Assembly (NCBI RefSeq): GCF_010686755.1
Contig: NZ_JAAGXA010000001.1
Span: 124,001-188,000, forward strand
DNA: 64,000 nt
Direction of reading: 5' to 3'
Origin: Nocardioides zeae
Lineage (GTDB): Bacteria > Actinomycetota > Actinomycetes > Propionibacteriales > Nocardioidaceae
Of this stretch, positions 1 to 7,950 are shown in pieces. Each line of letters starts with the position of its first letter. Position 1 is the first letter of the stretch. The position numbers and the translations under genes are program-made. Under the pieces are notes generated by a model. It was given only the letters and a program-made list of their open reading frames with translations. It was not told the DNA's origin and made no database searches.

Positions 1-750
1 AAGCACACGACGCTCACCCAGCTCATCCAAGCCGGGCACGAGGTCGGCTCGCGGCTCGACTTCCTGAGTGGCCTGAACACCATCCTCTTCGATCGCCAGA
101 TCAAGAGACGGCTGCTGGAGCGTCGCCAGCTGCACCGGATCCTTGCCCATGAGACGTGGATCTTCGGCGAGGAGTGGGGACTCACCGGTGACGACGAACG
201 CCTCACGAAGGTGCTCAAGAAGTTCCTCGGCAAGCTCGGCAAGGACGTCGAGTTGGCGGACCTCAAGGAGGTCCGGCTGGAGGACGGCTCTGACGCCATC
301 CCCGACTTGGTGCTCGGTCGCCAGCTGGAGACCAACGCCGACTCCTTCGAACAGCTCGTCGTCGAACTCAAGCGCCCGAAGCACCGCCTTGATGATGACG
401 ACATCAGTCAGTTGCGCTCCTACGCCAGCGCGATCGTCAACGACGAGGCGTTTGCTCAGCCGAACGTGAAGTGGGAGTTCTGGCTGGTTGGCAACGAGAC
501 GACTCGCACGGTCGACGAGCAGCGCAATCAGCAGCACCTGCCGTTCGGGGTCATCCAGGACACGCCCTACCGGATTGTGGTGAAGCAGTGGAGCGAGATC
601 ATCTCTGCGGCCGAGCACCGGATGAAGTTCATTCAGAACTCACTGCAGTACGAGACAACCCACGACTCTGGCCTCGCGTCCCTTCGCAAGAAGTACGCGC
701 GCTTCCTTCCAGAAGAAGCGCTGGCTGCCGCAGGCCCTGACGTCGCCTAA
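1..750 (+). CDS. C-terminal part of a PD-(D/E)XK nuclease-like protein (5' end outside window)
   Basis: Open from the first base to a TAA stop, so only the last 249 residues are visible. It contains a PD-(D/E)XK-like pattern: 'IPDLVL' followed about 20 residues later by 'VVELKRP' (ELK as E-x-K), then a helical stretch and 'WEFWLVGNE'. This resembles the C-terminal nuclease domain found on large GHKL-type ATPases and on Shedu-like (DUF4263) proteins. The preceding 'HRILAHETWIFGEEW' is, as I recall, typical of the ATPase-fused kind, but the N-terminus is not in the window, so the ATPase part is inference. It lies in the same direction as the GTPase-like gene 126 bp downstream, separated by a long inverted repeat, and may form a two-gene defence-like unit with it. 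Start unknown. Confidence 0.7.
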   Translation, partial: KHTTLTQLIQAGHEVGSRLDFLSGLNTILFDRQIKRRLLERRQLHRILAHETWIFGEEWGLTGDDERLTKVLKKFLGKLGKDVELADLKEVRLEDGSDAIPDLVLGRQLETNADSFEQLVVELKRPKHRLDDDDISQLRSYASAIVNDEAFAQPNVKWEFWLVGNETTRTVDEQRNQQHLPFGVIQDTPYRIVVKQWSEIISAAEHRMKFIQNSLQYETTHDSGLASLRKKYARFLPEEALAAAGPDVA

Positions 751-781
751 GCGAGTAGGCGGCTGGAAGTTGCGCCGGTCG

Positions 782-862
782 GTTGTTCCTGCGGTGTACC
801 GAGGCCCTTGATGATGCGTATGGGTGTGGTGCACTCTTGCTTCGGTACACCGCAGGAACAAC
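782..862. repeat. Perfect 21-bp inverted repeat between two putative defence genes
   Basis: Bases 782-802 (beginning GTTGTTCCTGCGG) are the exact reverse complement of 842-862, with a 39-nt loop. There is no T-tract after the right arm, so this is not a classical intrinsic terminator. The right arm ends 14 bp before the chosen ATG of the next gene. It could be an operator, an RNA hairpin covering the ribosome-binding region, or a recombination or transposition scar. Confidence 0.9.
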
Positions 863-876
863 GAGTCGAGGTCGTC

Positions 877-3126
877 ATGAAGTTCTACACCGCGAGCAAG
901 AGCCGCAACCAGGGCAGGGAGGCGTGGTCGGTGATCTTCCGCCACCCTGCGCGGATTGATTTGGCAACGGGCAAGACCGGGCGCCGGGTCCGGCGGGGCC
1001 TCGGGACGAGCGATGAAGCGGAGGCCTCGTTGCTCATCGACCAGCTCAACCAGGTGCTGGGCTCGCCCGAGCTTTGGGAGGTCACGGCGAAGCCGGCGGC
1101 GTTGGGCCGCTTCGACTCGCGAGTCGTCGAGATCTTCTACGACGGCATGGAGGTCAGCGAGGTCGACTTCGCCGACCTTCGCGAGGAGCTCCTGCCGCTC
1201 CCGAGTGATGACGACTACCGAACCGTGCTCCTGCTTGGAACCACGGGCGCCGGCAAGACGACCGTCGTGCGCCAGATCCTTGGCACCGATCCTGATACCG
1301 AGCGCTTCCCGTCGACGTCGACCGCCAAGACCACGGTGGCGGACACCGAGCTGATCACGAACGAGGACGACACCTACCGGGCGGTGGTGACCTTCGTGCC
1401 GCGAGATGAGGTGATCGACTACCTCACCGAGAACGTCTCAGAGGCGGCACTCGCTGCCCTCCGTGGTCGCTCAGACGCCGAGATCCGGCGGCGGCTCTTG
1501 GACCACGTCAACCAGCGGTTCCGCTTCAGCTACGTGCTGGGGCGAGGCGTGGAGCAGGCCGACGACCTAGACCTCGCAGATGATGACGACGAGGAAATCG
1601 ACGACATCGATCCCGATGACTACGGCGTGGTGGATCTGGCGGCCACCAACGCCACCGTCGCACAGGCGGTCGCGGCCGTACGGGCGGTGGTCGAGCGGCA
1701 CGCCAAGGACATCACTGAGGCGCTCAGCGATGACGACGAGGATGACGAGCGGGTCATCGAGGAACTCATCGAGGAGAACCTCGACAGTGAGCTCCGCCAG
1801 TCCGACGAGTTCCACGAGATCGTGGACTCGCTCGTTGACGAGATCGAGAAGCGCTTCGGCACGCTGGATGCGGGGGAGTTGCGGCGCAACCGCCAGGGAT
1901 GGCCGACGACCTGGGTGTGGGAATCGGACGACCGTGCTGCCTTCATCAAGGTCGTCACGCGTTTCTCGAGCAACTTCGCCCCGCTCTTCGGTCGCCTCCT
2001 GACGCCGCTCGTCAACGGCATTCGGGTCAGCGGTCCGTTTCAGCCCGACTGGTCCTCCGAGCCGGTGCGCCTGGTCCTCGTCGATGGCGAGGGCCTTGGG
2101 CACACGCCGAAGTCAGTCGCAACCCTGTCGACGCACGTCGCGACTCAGCTGCAGAACGTTGACGCCGTGCTGCTCGTGGACAACGCAGCCCAGCCCATGC
2201 AGGCGGCGCCGGTGGCCGCTCTCAAAGGCATCGCAGTCAGCGGTAACGCCAACAAGCTGCATGTCGTCTTCACCCACTTCGACCAGGTCAAGGGAGACAA
2301 CCTGCCGACCTTCGGGGACCGGGAGCAGCACGTGCTGGCCTCAGTCGAGAACGTCCTAAAGGCGATCGGCAACGAACTCGGTCCGTCGGCTGAGCGTGTG
2401 CTCCGCCGACGGATCGACGCAGCTCGCTTCTTCGTCGGCGGGATTCACGAGCCGCTTAACCCGAAGAAGCGCACTGGCGCCCGGGCCATCGAGCAGCTCG
2501 ACGCCCTCCTTGATCTGCTTGCGCACCCCGAGCACGCCGCCGAGACCGGCCCCAGCCGCCCGGTCTTCAACCGCATGAACCTGTCGCTGGCTGTCATGGA
2601 GGCCGCCAAGACCTTCCACTTCAAGTGGCGCGGCCTGCTTGGACTCGACTACAACCCTGACGCTCCGAAGGAGCACTGGACCCGCGTGAAAGCGCTGAGC
2701 CGCCGCCTCGCCGAGGGTTGGAGCGACGAGTACGACAACCTGAAGCCGGTCGCGGACATGCGTTACCAGCTGCAGATGCAGGTGTACCTGATGCTGCAGC
2801 GGCCGGAGCGGTGGTCGGGAGGTGAGCCCAGCGACGATGAGAAGCTGGCCACGCTCGACGCGCTGTCGAATGCTGTCACCAATCGACTGGTCGAGCTGAC
2901 CAAGCGTCGTCTGCGTGATGACGTGCGGGCGGGCTGGCAGGAGGCCTACCTGCAGAAGGGACCGGGCTCGACTTTCGTCCGCGCGAGGATCATCGCGAAC
3001 GACGTGTATGACCGCGGCGCGCCGATCCCGACCGTCACTGCTTCGCCCGATCAGAACCGCTTCATGCGGGATGTCGCCGACGCAGTCGACGAGGTGGTCA
3101 GCGAGTTTGGTGGAGAGCTGGAGTAG
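877..3126 (+). CDS. GTPase-like P-loop protein, 749 aa, putative defence or stress NTPase
   Basis: A P-loop protein with a G-domain-like set of motifs in the right order: Walker A/G1 'GTTGAGKT' at residues 121-128, a G3-like 'DGEGLG' from residue 403, and a G4-like 'THFD' at 466-469 in place of NKxD. Between G1 and G3 lies a long insert with a very acidic linker (DLADDDDEEIDDIDPDD). The N-terminal 90 residues ('GRRVRRGLGTSDEAEASLLIDQL') resemble the arm-type N-domain of integrases. I chose ATG 877 over the in-frame ATG 808 because 808 lies inside the loop of the inverted repeat. No transmembrane segment is seen. It follows the nuclease-like gene. Function is unknown; a dynamin-like or signalling GTPase in anti-phage defence is plausible but unproven. 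Confidence 0.75.
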   Translation: MKFYTASKSRNQGREAWSVIFRHPARIDLATGKTGRRVRRGLGTSDEAEASLLIDQLNQVLGSPELWEVTAKPAALGRFDSRVVEIFYDGMEVSEVDFADLREELLPLPSDDDYRTVLLLGTTGAGKTTVVRQILGTDPDTERFPSTSTAKTTVADTELITNEDDTYRAVVTFVPRDEVIDYLTENVSEAALAALRGRSDAEIRRRLLDHVNQRFRFSYVLGRGVEQADDLDLADDDDEEIDDIDPDDYGVVDLAATNATVAQAVAAVRAVVERHAKDITEALSDDDEDDERVIEELIEENLDSELRQSDEFHEIVDSLVDEIEKRFGTLDAGELRRNRQGWPTTWVWESDDRAAFIKVVTRFSSNFAPLFGRLLTPLVNGIRVSGPFQPDWSSEPVRLVLVDGEGLGHTPKSVATLSTHVATQLQNVDAVLLVDNAAQPMQAAPVAALKGIAVSGNANKLHVVFTHFDQVKGDNLPTFGDREQHVLASVENVLKAIGNELGPSAERVLRRRIDAARFFVGGIHEPLNPKKRTGARAIEQLDALLDLLAHPEHAAETGPSRPVFNRMNLSLAVMEAAKTFHFKWRGLLGLDYNPDAPKEHWTRVKALSRRLAEGWSDEYDNLKPVADMRYQLQMQVYLMLQRPERWSGGEPSDDEKLATLDALSNAVTNRLVELTKRRLRDDVRAGWQEAYLQKGPGSTFVRARIIANDVYDRGAPIPTVTASPDQNRFMRDVADAVDEVVSEFGGELE

Positions 3127-3221
3127 CCGCACGAGTCCGCCGCGCTGCTAAATGCCGTCCATCTCTGCCTCTTCATGCTGGGATTGACCCGTACAGACGG
3201 CGTAAAGAGAAGGAGCGCATC

Positions 3222-3541
3222 GTGGCGAAGAAGGTCCAGATCATTCTCGAAGACGACCTCGACGGCGGTGAGGCGCGCAGACCATGACCTTCGGGCTTGG
3301 TGGCGCCACCTACGAGATCGACCTCAACGACAAGAACGCAGCCAAGCTGGAGAAGGCGCTGGCGCCGTTCATCGAGGCAGGGCGGAAGGTTGGTAAGACT
3401 GCCACCCCTCGCGGCAAGAAGTCCTCAGGAGGCCCAAGCGCGGCCGAGGTGCGCGACTGGGCGCTCGCCAACGGACACGATGTTCCTGCACGCGGTCGCA
3501 TTCCCGCTGGTGTCCGCGAGGCCTACGACGCGGTGCACTAA
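3222..3541 (+). pseudogene. lsr2: lsr2 nucleoid-associated protein, split by a -1 frameshift
   Basis: Lsr2 is the H-NS-like AT-hook silencer of actinobacteria. The N-terminal start 'MAKKVQIILEDDLDGGEA' (GTG 3222, with AGAAGGAG upstream) is read in one frame and stops at TGA 3285-3287. The rest, 'MTFGLGGATYEIDLNDKN...', runs in another frame from ATG 3284 to 3541. It includes the linker and the C-terminal DNA-binding 'AEVRDWALANGHDVPARGRIPAGVREAY', with the RGRIP hook intact. One missing base near 3270-3280 explains the break. The two pieces overlap as ATGA, so separate translation of both halves is possible. The gene sits in the island, as an island-borne silencer would. Either a real frameshift or a sequencing deletion. 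Confidence 0.85.
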
Positions 3542-3630
3542 GCGCCGCCAAGGCGGGATTTCGCCGGGAACACCCAGGCTCGTACGGCACGAGCGGAGAT
3601 GCTCGTGAGTGATCAGTCAGAAGGGGCGCC

Positions 3631-4398
3631 ATGCGCAGAGTTACTTACGGCAGTCGCGGTCGCCCAGCGAACGTCGCTCTCGACCTTGAGAAGCTGGTGC
3701 TGGTCCTCCAAGGAGCCATCGAGTCAGTTGATGCCGAGCGGTTCGTCCTTGAACGGGATCAGCTGGAAGCGCCGGAGGAGCTGAGCGAGTACGCGCGCGC
3801 CGGGAGTTACGAGGTCTCCGTCGTCGGTCGATTTCACACCCTTGCTCAGCGCTGGTTGGAACGGCAACAGTTGGCTGCCGTCTGGGAGCGTCCAGTCGCA
3901 AAGCGGAGTAGTGGTTCAGGTAGGCACCCGACTATCGACATCTCGCTCTTCGGAGAAGTCGGGTCGGCCAACGACGGGGATCCGCCAGAGAGGCGCGAAG
4001 TGCGGCTGGAGTTCGGCTTCTTCGATATCGCCAGTCCGAAGCGTCCCTCGACCCGGCGCGTAGACCCATCCAAGCTCCTGGGCGATGCCGAGAAGCTGTT
4101 CGACCTCCGTGAGACGGCTGCTCCAGTAGCAGGTTCCTTCGAGATCGAGAACTACGTGCTGCTCTGGCGCATCGCAAATGAGAAGAACACCGGCGATAAC
4201 CTCAAGTGGCATCACCGCGCGCTCACGACCTCCGCCAGCGTCGCGATGACGGATTCGACCCATCCCGGTATTCAGATCGATCACTTGCTGACGTCCTCGG
4301 TAGACCTGATCGCTGCCCGCACCAACGAGCACCGCGTGGCCTACGTCGGCGTCTTTCGAGTCACAGCGCGACCTGCGACGACGCCCGCGCCACCGTGA
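3631..4398 (+). CDS. Hypothetical protein, 255 aa
   Basis: I do not recognise a family. It has a good ribosome-binding site (AGAAGGGG) before ATG 3631 and codon use like its neighbours. It is a soluble mixed alpha/beta protein without signal peptide or membrane segments. The N-terminal third is rich in helix-forming residues (LEKLVLVLQGAIESVDAERF); the C-terminal half has beta-like stretches such as 'EVRLEFGFFDIASP' and 'HRVAYVGVFRVTARP'. It is convergent with the broken nuclease-like gene to its right, with only 19 bp between the stops. The island setting suggests an accessory role. Confidence 0.6.
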   Translation: MRRVTYGSRGRPANVALDLEKLVLVLQGAIESVDAERFVLERDQLEAPEELSEYARAGSYEVSVVGRFHTLAQRWLERQQLAAVWERPVAKRSSGSGRHPTIDISLFGEVGSANDGDPPERREVRLEFGFFDIASPKRPSTRRVDPSKLLGDAEKLFDLRETAAPVAGSFEIENYVLLWRIANEKNTGDNLKWHHRALTTSASVAMTDSTHPGIQIDHLLTSSVDLIAARTNEHRVAYVGVFRVTARPATTPAPP

Positions 4399-4417
4399 GA
4401 CCACAACCTGGGTCGAG

Positions 4418-5933
4418 CTACTCCTCGGCCTCCGACGCGAGCCGGTCTTTGACGGCTTCGACGCGGCCGAACAGCCCAATCGCTTCCCACGTCGACACCA
4501 GCAGCGGGTTGAGTCGTTCGCCTGCGAGGTCGCTTCTCAGTCGCAACTCGTTGCCGTCGTAGACATGCTCAGTGTCTAGAACGGCGTCGCTCAGCTCGTC
4601 CGCGGTGAGCGTCACCAGCGATTCGAGCTCGCCGACTGACATTACGGCGATGGGCAACTCCCTCTGCGGCAGACGCTCGGCCAGAATCCAGTTCTGGTCG
4701 GCGTAGAAGGGCTCGAGCGTGACCACGATTCCGACCCGGGGCTTCGCTGGATCGATCGACGGCTCGCGGTCGGCGATGGCTTGGATGTCAGCATGCGACC
4801 GATTGAGTTGCCTGATTCCCTTCCCGATGCTGCCCTCGACCGAACTGAGCCAGTCGTCGCTGCCGACTCGCAGCGACTCCACCGGCTGTCGAGCCTTGCA
4901 CTCGATGAGCACCAGCGCGCCCGGAAGATCCAGAAGCCAGTCGCATGAGTCGGTCTGCGACTTCCGGGGGCCGTAACGGAGTTCTAGGATGACCTGACGG
5001 TCGCCGGCGATGAGATCGAGCTGTCGTCCAACGTAGTGTTAAAACACCAGGCCGAGGTCGCGTGTGAAGTCGTCGCCCAGCGCTCCCGTTCCGAGGTGGT
5101 AGATCGATGGCGGGACCGCCTTTCGCATGATGGCCTGCACCCACGGTGCGATCGGGAGGGGCGCGACGTCCTCGATGAACGGCTTGTCCGTCAGGGGATT
5201 GAACGCGAACTTCTTCTGCGCTGTCGGCAGCGGATCCTGGAACCGGCGGTTCACCGCCTTGAAGTCAGCCGCGGTGGTGACGAGGTGCTCGGTGAACGTG
5301 CGCCGGACTGCATCGAACGGGATCACCTCGCTGAGGTCGTCCCAGCCTGGCCCGCTGAGCCAGTCGTTGGGAGAAGCCGCCGTTGTGTTGCTGCGTCATG
5401 GTCGAGATCAGGAACAGGCTCTCCACGTACTCGTCGAGTGTCAGCCCGTCCGTGATGCCCTCGAACCAGCCGGGCGTCATGGCCTCTGGGGCGAAGCCGA
5501 GAGGCAGCTCGGCTGCGGACCCAAAGAGAAGGATCGTGCGCGCGATCTCGCCCGGGATGGAGCGCTGGCTTGGGAACTGCTCGAAGAAGTGCCGCGCGAG
5601 CACCTGACCGAGGCCCTCTGTCGAGCTCGGGTCCTTAATAAGGCCCTCGTCGGCGAGTTGGACGCACTGATTTCACAGGCGAAGAAGCGTTTGCAGGTCG
5701 GCCTCCGGCCGCTCGAACCTGCTCCACGAAAGCGCCGTACGAGCAACGTCAGCGACGCACCAGGGCGTAAGTCCCATCCGGGTCAGCTCGTCCGGCAGCT
5801 CCTCGCGGGCTATCTGGGCGGTGGCCACCGCAGCCTGGACAAGGAGACTGTCGCGGTCGACCTTGCGGACCGCGCTCTTGTACCGATCCCACGTCGGGGC
5901 TGCTCCAGTCGAGCGGCGGATGGGAATCGTCAC
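4418..5933 (-). pseudogene. PD-(D/E)XK nuclease-like protein gene with two nonsense codons and a frameshift
   Basis: Reading leftwards, homologous-looking sequence continues through three lesions: an in-frame TGA at 5673-5675 (after 'LQTLLRL'), a one-base frame change near 5366-5375 (joining 'HNGGFS' to 'PNDWLSGPGWDDL'), and an in-frame TAA at 5039-5041 (between 'DLGLVF' and 'HYVGRQLDLI'). Repaired, it would be about 500 residues. Near the C-terminus, 'GRQLDLI...VILELRYG...ALVLIECKARQP' carries an E-x-K pattern typical of restriction-like PD-(D/E)XK nucleases. GTG 5931-5933 is a guessed start with a weak ribosome-binding site; the frame stays open further upstream. A GTG at 4910-4912 could start a 164-aa remnant, but its nuclease core would be incomplete. 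The gene is probably decayed or the sequence has errors. Confidence 0.7.
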
Positions 5934-6048
5934 TTGGGGATTCTCGCGTCTTTGTCCACGGAAGTGTTGATAGCTCGCCCCGCGTCGGAGGCGTGAGCGC
6001 TCAGCCCGGCGCACCCGGGGTCTTGCCACTTTCCTGTCACGACGCGGG

Positions 6049-6659
6049 ATGGGGCGCGGCCCGACGCTCGTGCACGTGATGTACCGCGTTCTCATCAACC
6101 ACGCCACAAAGCCGGTGCCGCAGCGGCGCCAGGATCACGGCAGGTCGCTGCGTGTGCCATCGAGCCGGCCGACATTCACCAAGGCGATCTCCGAGTGTGA
6201 CGACTGGACCGAGTTTGTGCGTCCGTCAGGGAAGGCCGATCCGAACCCGTGGAGTCCACGGCTGGCCATGGAGCGCCTCGGGCTCGAGGAGATCGCCTTT
6301 CCAGTTGAGGAAGGCGACAACTGCTTCGGCTTCGTTGAGGGTGACCAGGTGGCCATCCGGCCGAACGCTCCGTTTCCGTTGAACACGCTGTTCCACGAGC
6401 TGGGGCACTTCGTGCTCGGACACTCGTTCGAGAGGAGCGGGCCGAAGGACAGCCGATCGCTGCAGGAGGTGATGGCGGAGACGGTGGCCTTCTCCATGAT
6501 GGCCATGGTCGGGGCGGTGAGCTACGACAGCCTGTCCTCGAGCTGGTTCTACGTCGCCAACTGGTCGTCAGGGATGCGACGCCTGACGTTCTGGTCGCCG
6601 AGCGCCGAGCGCAGGTCAACGAAGCGATCAACAAGGTGTGGCGAGCCGGCCTCAAGTAG
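6049..6659 (+). pseudogene. ImmA/IrrE-type metallopeptidase, frameshifted near its 3' end
   Basis: The zinc motif HExGH is present as 'FHELGHFVLGH' (His at about residue 116), followed by 'EVMAETVAFSMMAM', which supplies the third ligand Glu. This is the ImmA/IrrE (PF06114) peptidase family, which in mobile elements cleaves repressors or acts in antirestriction proteins. The first frame runs into unrelated sequence after 'YVANWSSG'. Dropping to the next frame at about 6571 gives a sensible end, 'DATPDVLVAERRAQVNEAINKVWRAGLK', with stop TAG 6657-6659. A single missing G in the GGG at 6571-6573 explains this. The start is uncertain (ATG 6049 or 6079, neither with a strong ribosome-binding site). 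It is divergent from the broken nuclease-like gene. Confidence 0.75.
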
Positions 6660-6752
6660 TCGCCGTGCGCTCGGGCAGCCCCTCGCTGTCGGTGCTCGTC
6701 GCCACACTGGACCTAGTCGCTCGCTACTCCCGAAAAATGATCCGAAGAAAGT

Positions 6753-6781
6753 TGGGGGGTAGCACCTCGGGCGGCACTTAT
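6753..6781 (+). promoter_or_regulatory. Bipartite promoter-like element, copy 1, upstream of the sigma-factor-like gene
   Basis: TGGGGGGTA at 6753-6761 and CACTTAT at 6775-6781, separated by 13 bp. The same two boxes with the same spacing recur at 7771-7799. The element ends 52 bp before the start of the sigma-like gene. The conserved boxes with an unrelated spacer suggest -35 and -10 elements of an alternative sigma factor, possibly the adjacent one. Confidence 0.65.
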
Positions 6782-6833
6782 GAGGGGACATCGACGAGCT
6801 TGCTCGCCGACGTCGCCGAACTGAGGAGACGCA

Positions 6834-7625
6834 ATGGCCTTCGAGCCGAAGCGACCGCCGGGTGGCCCCGGCTCCTCAAGCGAGCCTGTACAACTGCAGC
6901 CATGTGACGACTCGATTCCCGAAGACTGGACGAGCGAGCCCGAGCACAGTCAGCTGGCCAGCAAGGTCGACCGCCTGGCCGGCGACGTCGACGTCGTCAC
7001 TCTCCTGGCGCTCAGCAACTACGAAGGCGAGCGCTGGGACATCTTCGCTACCGAGCTGGCCAAGTACGGCATGGCCGTCATCGGCGGTTGGATGTATAAG
7101 GGCCTCATCCACCAGAAGTGCCGCGCCAAGGGCTTTGGCCTACCCGAGCTCGGCCGGGCCTTCGAGCCGGACGAGATCGAGGAACTGACAAGCGAGACGG
7201 TGGCTAAGGCGCTGTACCACTTCCGCCGCGACGTCCTGATGAAGCGCAAGTGGGACAGCACCCGCGGGGCAACTCTCCGGACCTACTTCGTCGGCCAGTG
7301 CATCATCCAGTTCGCCAACATCTACCGACGTTGGTGGGGCAACGAGTCGAGGTTCCGGCAGGCGAGCCGCAGCGACGACCACGAGCTCCTGAACGAGCTC
7401 GGCGGCATACGGACCGATGACGTCCAACGAGCTGCCGCCCACCGCGACGAGATCGAGGGGTGCCTGGCCGAGGTCAAGGACGAGCGGGTCAAACGCGCCA
7501 TGCTGCTGACTGCCGCTGGGCGCAGCCAGGCCGAGATCGCCGACCTCTTGGACTGCACCGAGAAGACTGTCGAGCGGATGCTCTACAACGAGCGTCAGCG
7601 CCAAAGGAAGAGGAGAGCCGGTTGA
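6834..7625 (+). CDS. Sigma-70-family-like regulator with region 4 HTH, 263 aa
   Basis: The C-terminus has a sigma region 4-type HTH: 'AAGRSQAEIADLLDCTEKTVERMLYNERQRQ' (about residues 223-255), ending in a basic tail. Before it, 'SETVAKALYHFRRDVLMKRKWDSTRGATLRTYFVGQCIIQFANIYRRW' resembles sigma region 2. The N-terminal 90 residues are not recognised. ATG 6834 follows GAGGAG at good spacing. Its stop overlaps the start of a 48-aa ORF (TTGA). The two-box element at 6753 precedes this gene and recurs after its operon, which suggests autoregulation and a small dedicated regulon. Such divergent sigma-like proteins are found in actinobacterial mobile elements. Assignment as a true sigma factor is likely but not certain. 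Confidence 0.7.
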   Translation: MAFEPKRPPGGPGSSSEPVQLQPCDDSIPEDWTSEPEHSQLASKVDRLAGDVDVVTLLALSNYEGERWDIFATELAKYGMAVIGGWMYKGLIHQKCRAKGFGLPELGRAFEPDEIEELTSETVAKALYHFRRDVLMKRKWDSTRGATLRTYFVGQCIIQFANIYRRWWGNESRFRQASRSDDHELLNELGGIRTDDVQRAAAHRDEIEGCLAEVKDERVKRAMLLTAAGRSQAEIADLLDCTEKTVERMLYNERQRQRKRRAG

Positions 7626-7768
7626 GCAAAGACATACGGCGTGCCATCGAGCGCAGCTCGTTCGGGACCAAGCAGGCCGCTGCGGCGCGCCGATCGGTTC
7701 CTACCAAGGTGGCCTCGAAGGTCGTCGCTCGCGCCTCTCAGCAGGCGCCCCGAACTGAACCCAAGTGA
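7622..7768 (+). CDS. 48-aa basic peptide translationally coupled to the sigma-like gene
   Basis: TTG 7622 overlaps the TGA of the upstream gene (TTGA), and AAGAGGAGAG just upstream is an excellent ribosome-binding site. The product begins MSKDIRRAIERSSFG and is rich in Lys, Arg, Ala and Ser, with a Thr/Glu/Pro/Lys end; there are no cysteines and no membrane segment. Tight coupling suggests it acts with the sigma-like protein, for example as a cofactor or anti-sigma peptide, but nothing in the sequence proves this. Confidence 0.5.
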   Translation: MSKDIRRAIERSSFGTKQAAAARRSVPTKVASKVVARASQQAPRTEPK

Positions 7769-7770
7769 CC

Positions 7771-7799
7771 TGGGGGGTAAGCCAACTCCCGCCACTTAT
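7771..7799 (+). promoter_or_regulatory. Bipartite promoter-like element, copy 2, upstream of a structured leader
   Basis: TGGGGGGTA (7771-7779), 13 bp, CACTTAT (7793-7799): identical boxes and spacing to copy 1 at 6753. It begins 2 bp after the stop of the 48-aa ORF and would drive transcription of the 72-aa protein gene at 7951, with a start near 7806. Confidence 0.65.
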
Positions 7800-7844
7800 A
7801 CCTAGATGTCAGGCGCTCGAACGGCACCTGGCGGAGCCCCATAA

Positions 7845-7922
7845 CAGGTGAGGCTCCTCAACCTGCAAAAGCAGATCGAAGAGCCCTCACGCCTAGACAC
7901 CCCGAAGACTACTCGATCTGCT
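7845..7922 (+). promoter_or_regulatory. Structured 5' leader with two hairpins before the 72-aa protein gene
   Basis: The predicted leader (about 7806-7950) holds a hairpin CAGGTGAGG / CCTCAACCTG (7845-7865, one bulge) and a perfect GCAGATCGA / TCGATCTGC pair (7871-7879 with 7913-7921, extendable to 10 bp with A7870-T7922) that closes 33 nt. The second stem ends 17 nt before the Shine-Dalgarno AAGGAGG at 7939-7945. The arrangement would suit post-transcriptional control. I recognise no known riboswitch. Confidence 0.4.
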
Positions 7923-7950
7923 GCTGCACGAGGACCCCAAGGAGGCCCCC

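Noticed and set aside
808..876. ATG 808 as start of the GTPase-like protein
   Set aside because: It lies inside the hairpin loop and would translate the inverted-repeat arm; ATG 877 begins the plausible domain.
4418..4912. Independent 164-aa nuclease gene starting at GTG 4912
   Set aside because: The same frame continues upstream with matching sequence to the TAA at 5039, so it is the tail of a broken gene, though a remnant product cannot be excluded.
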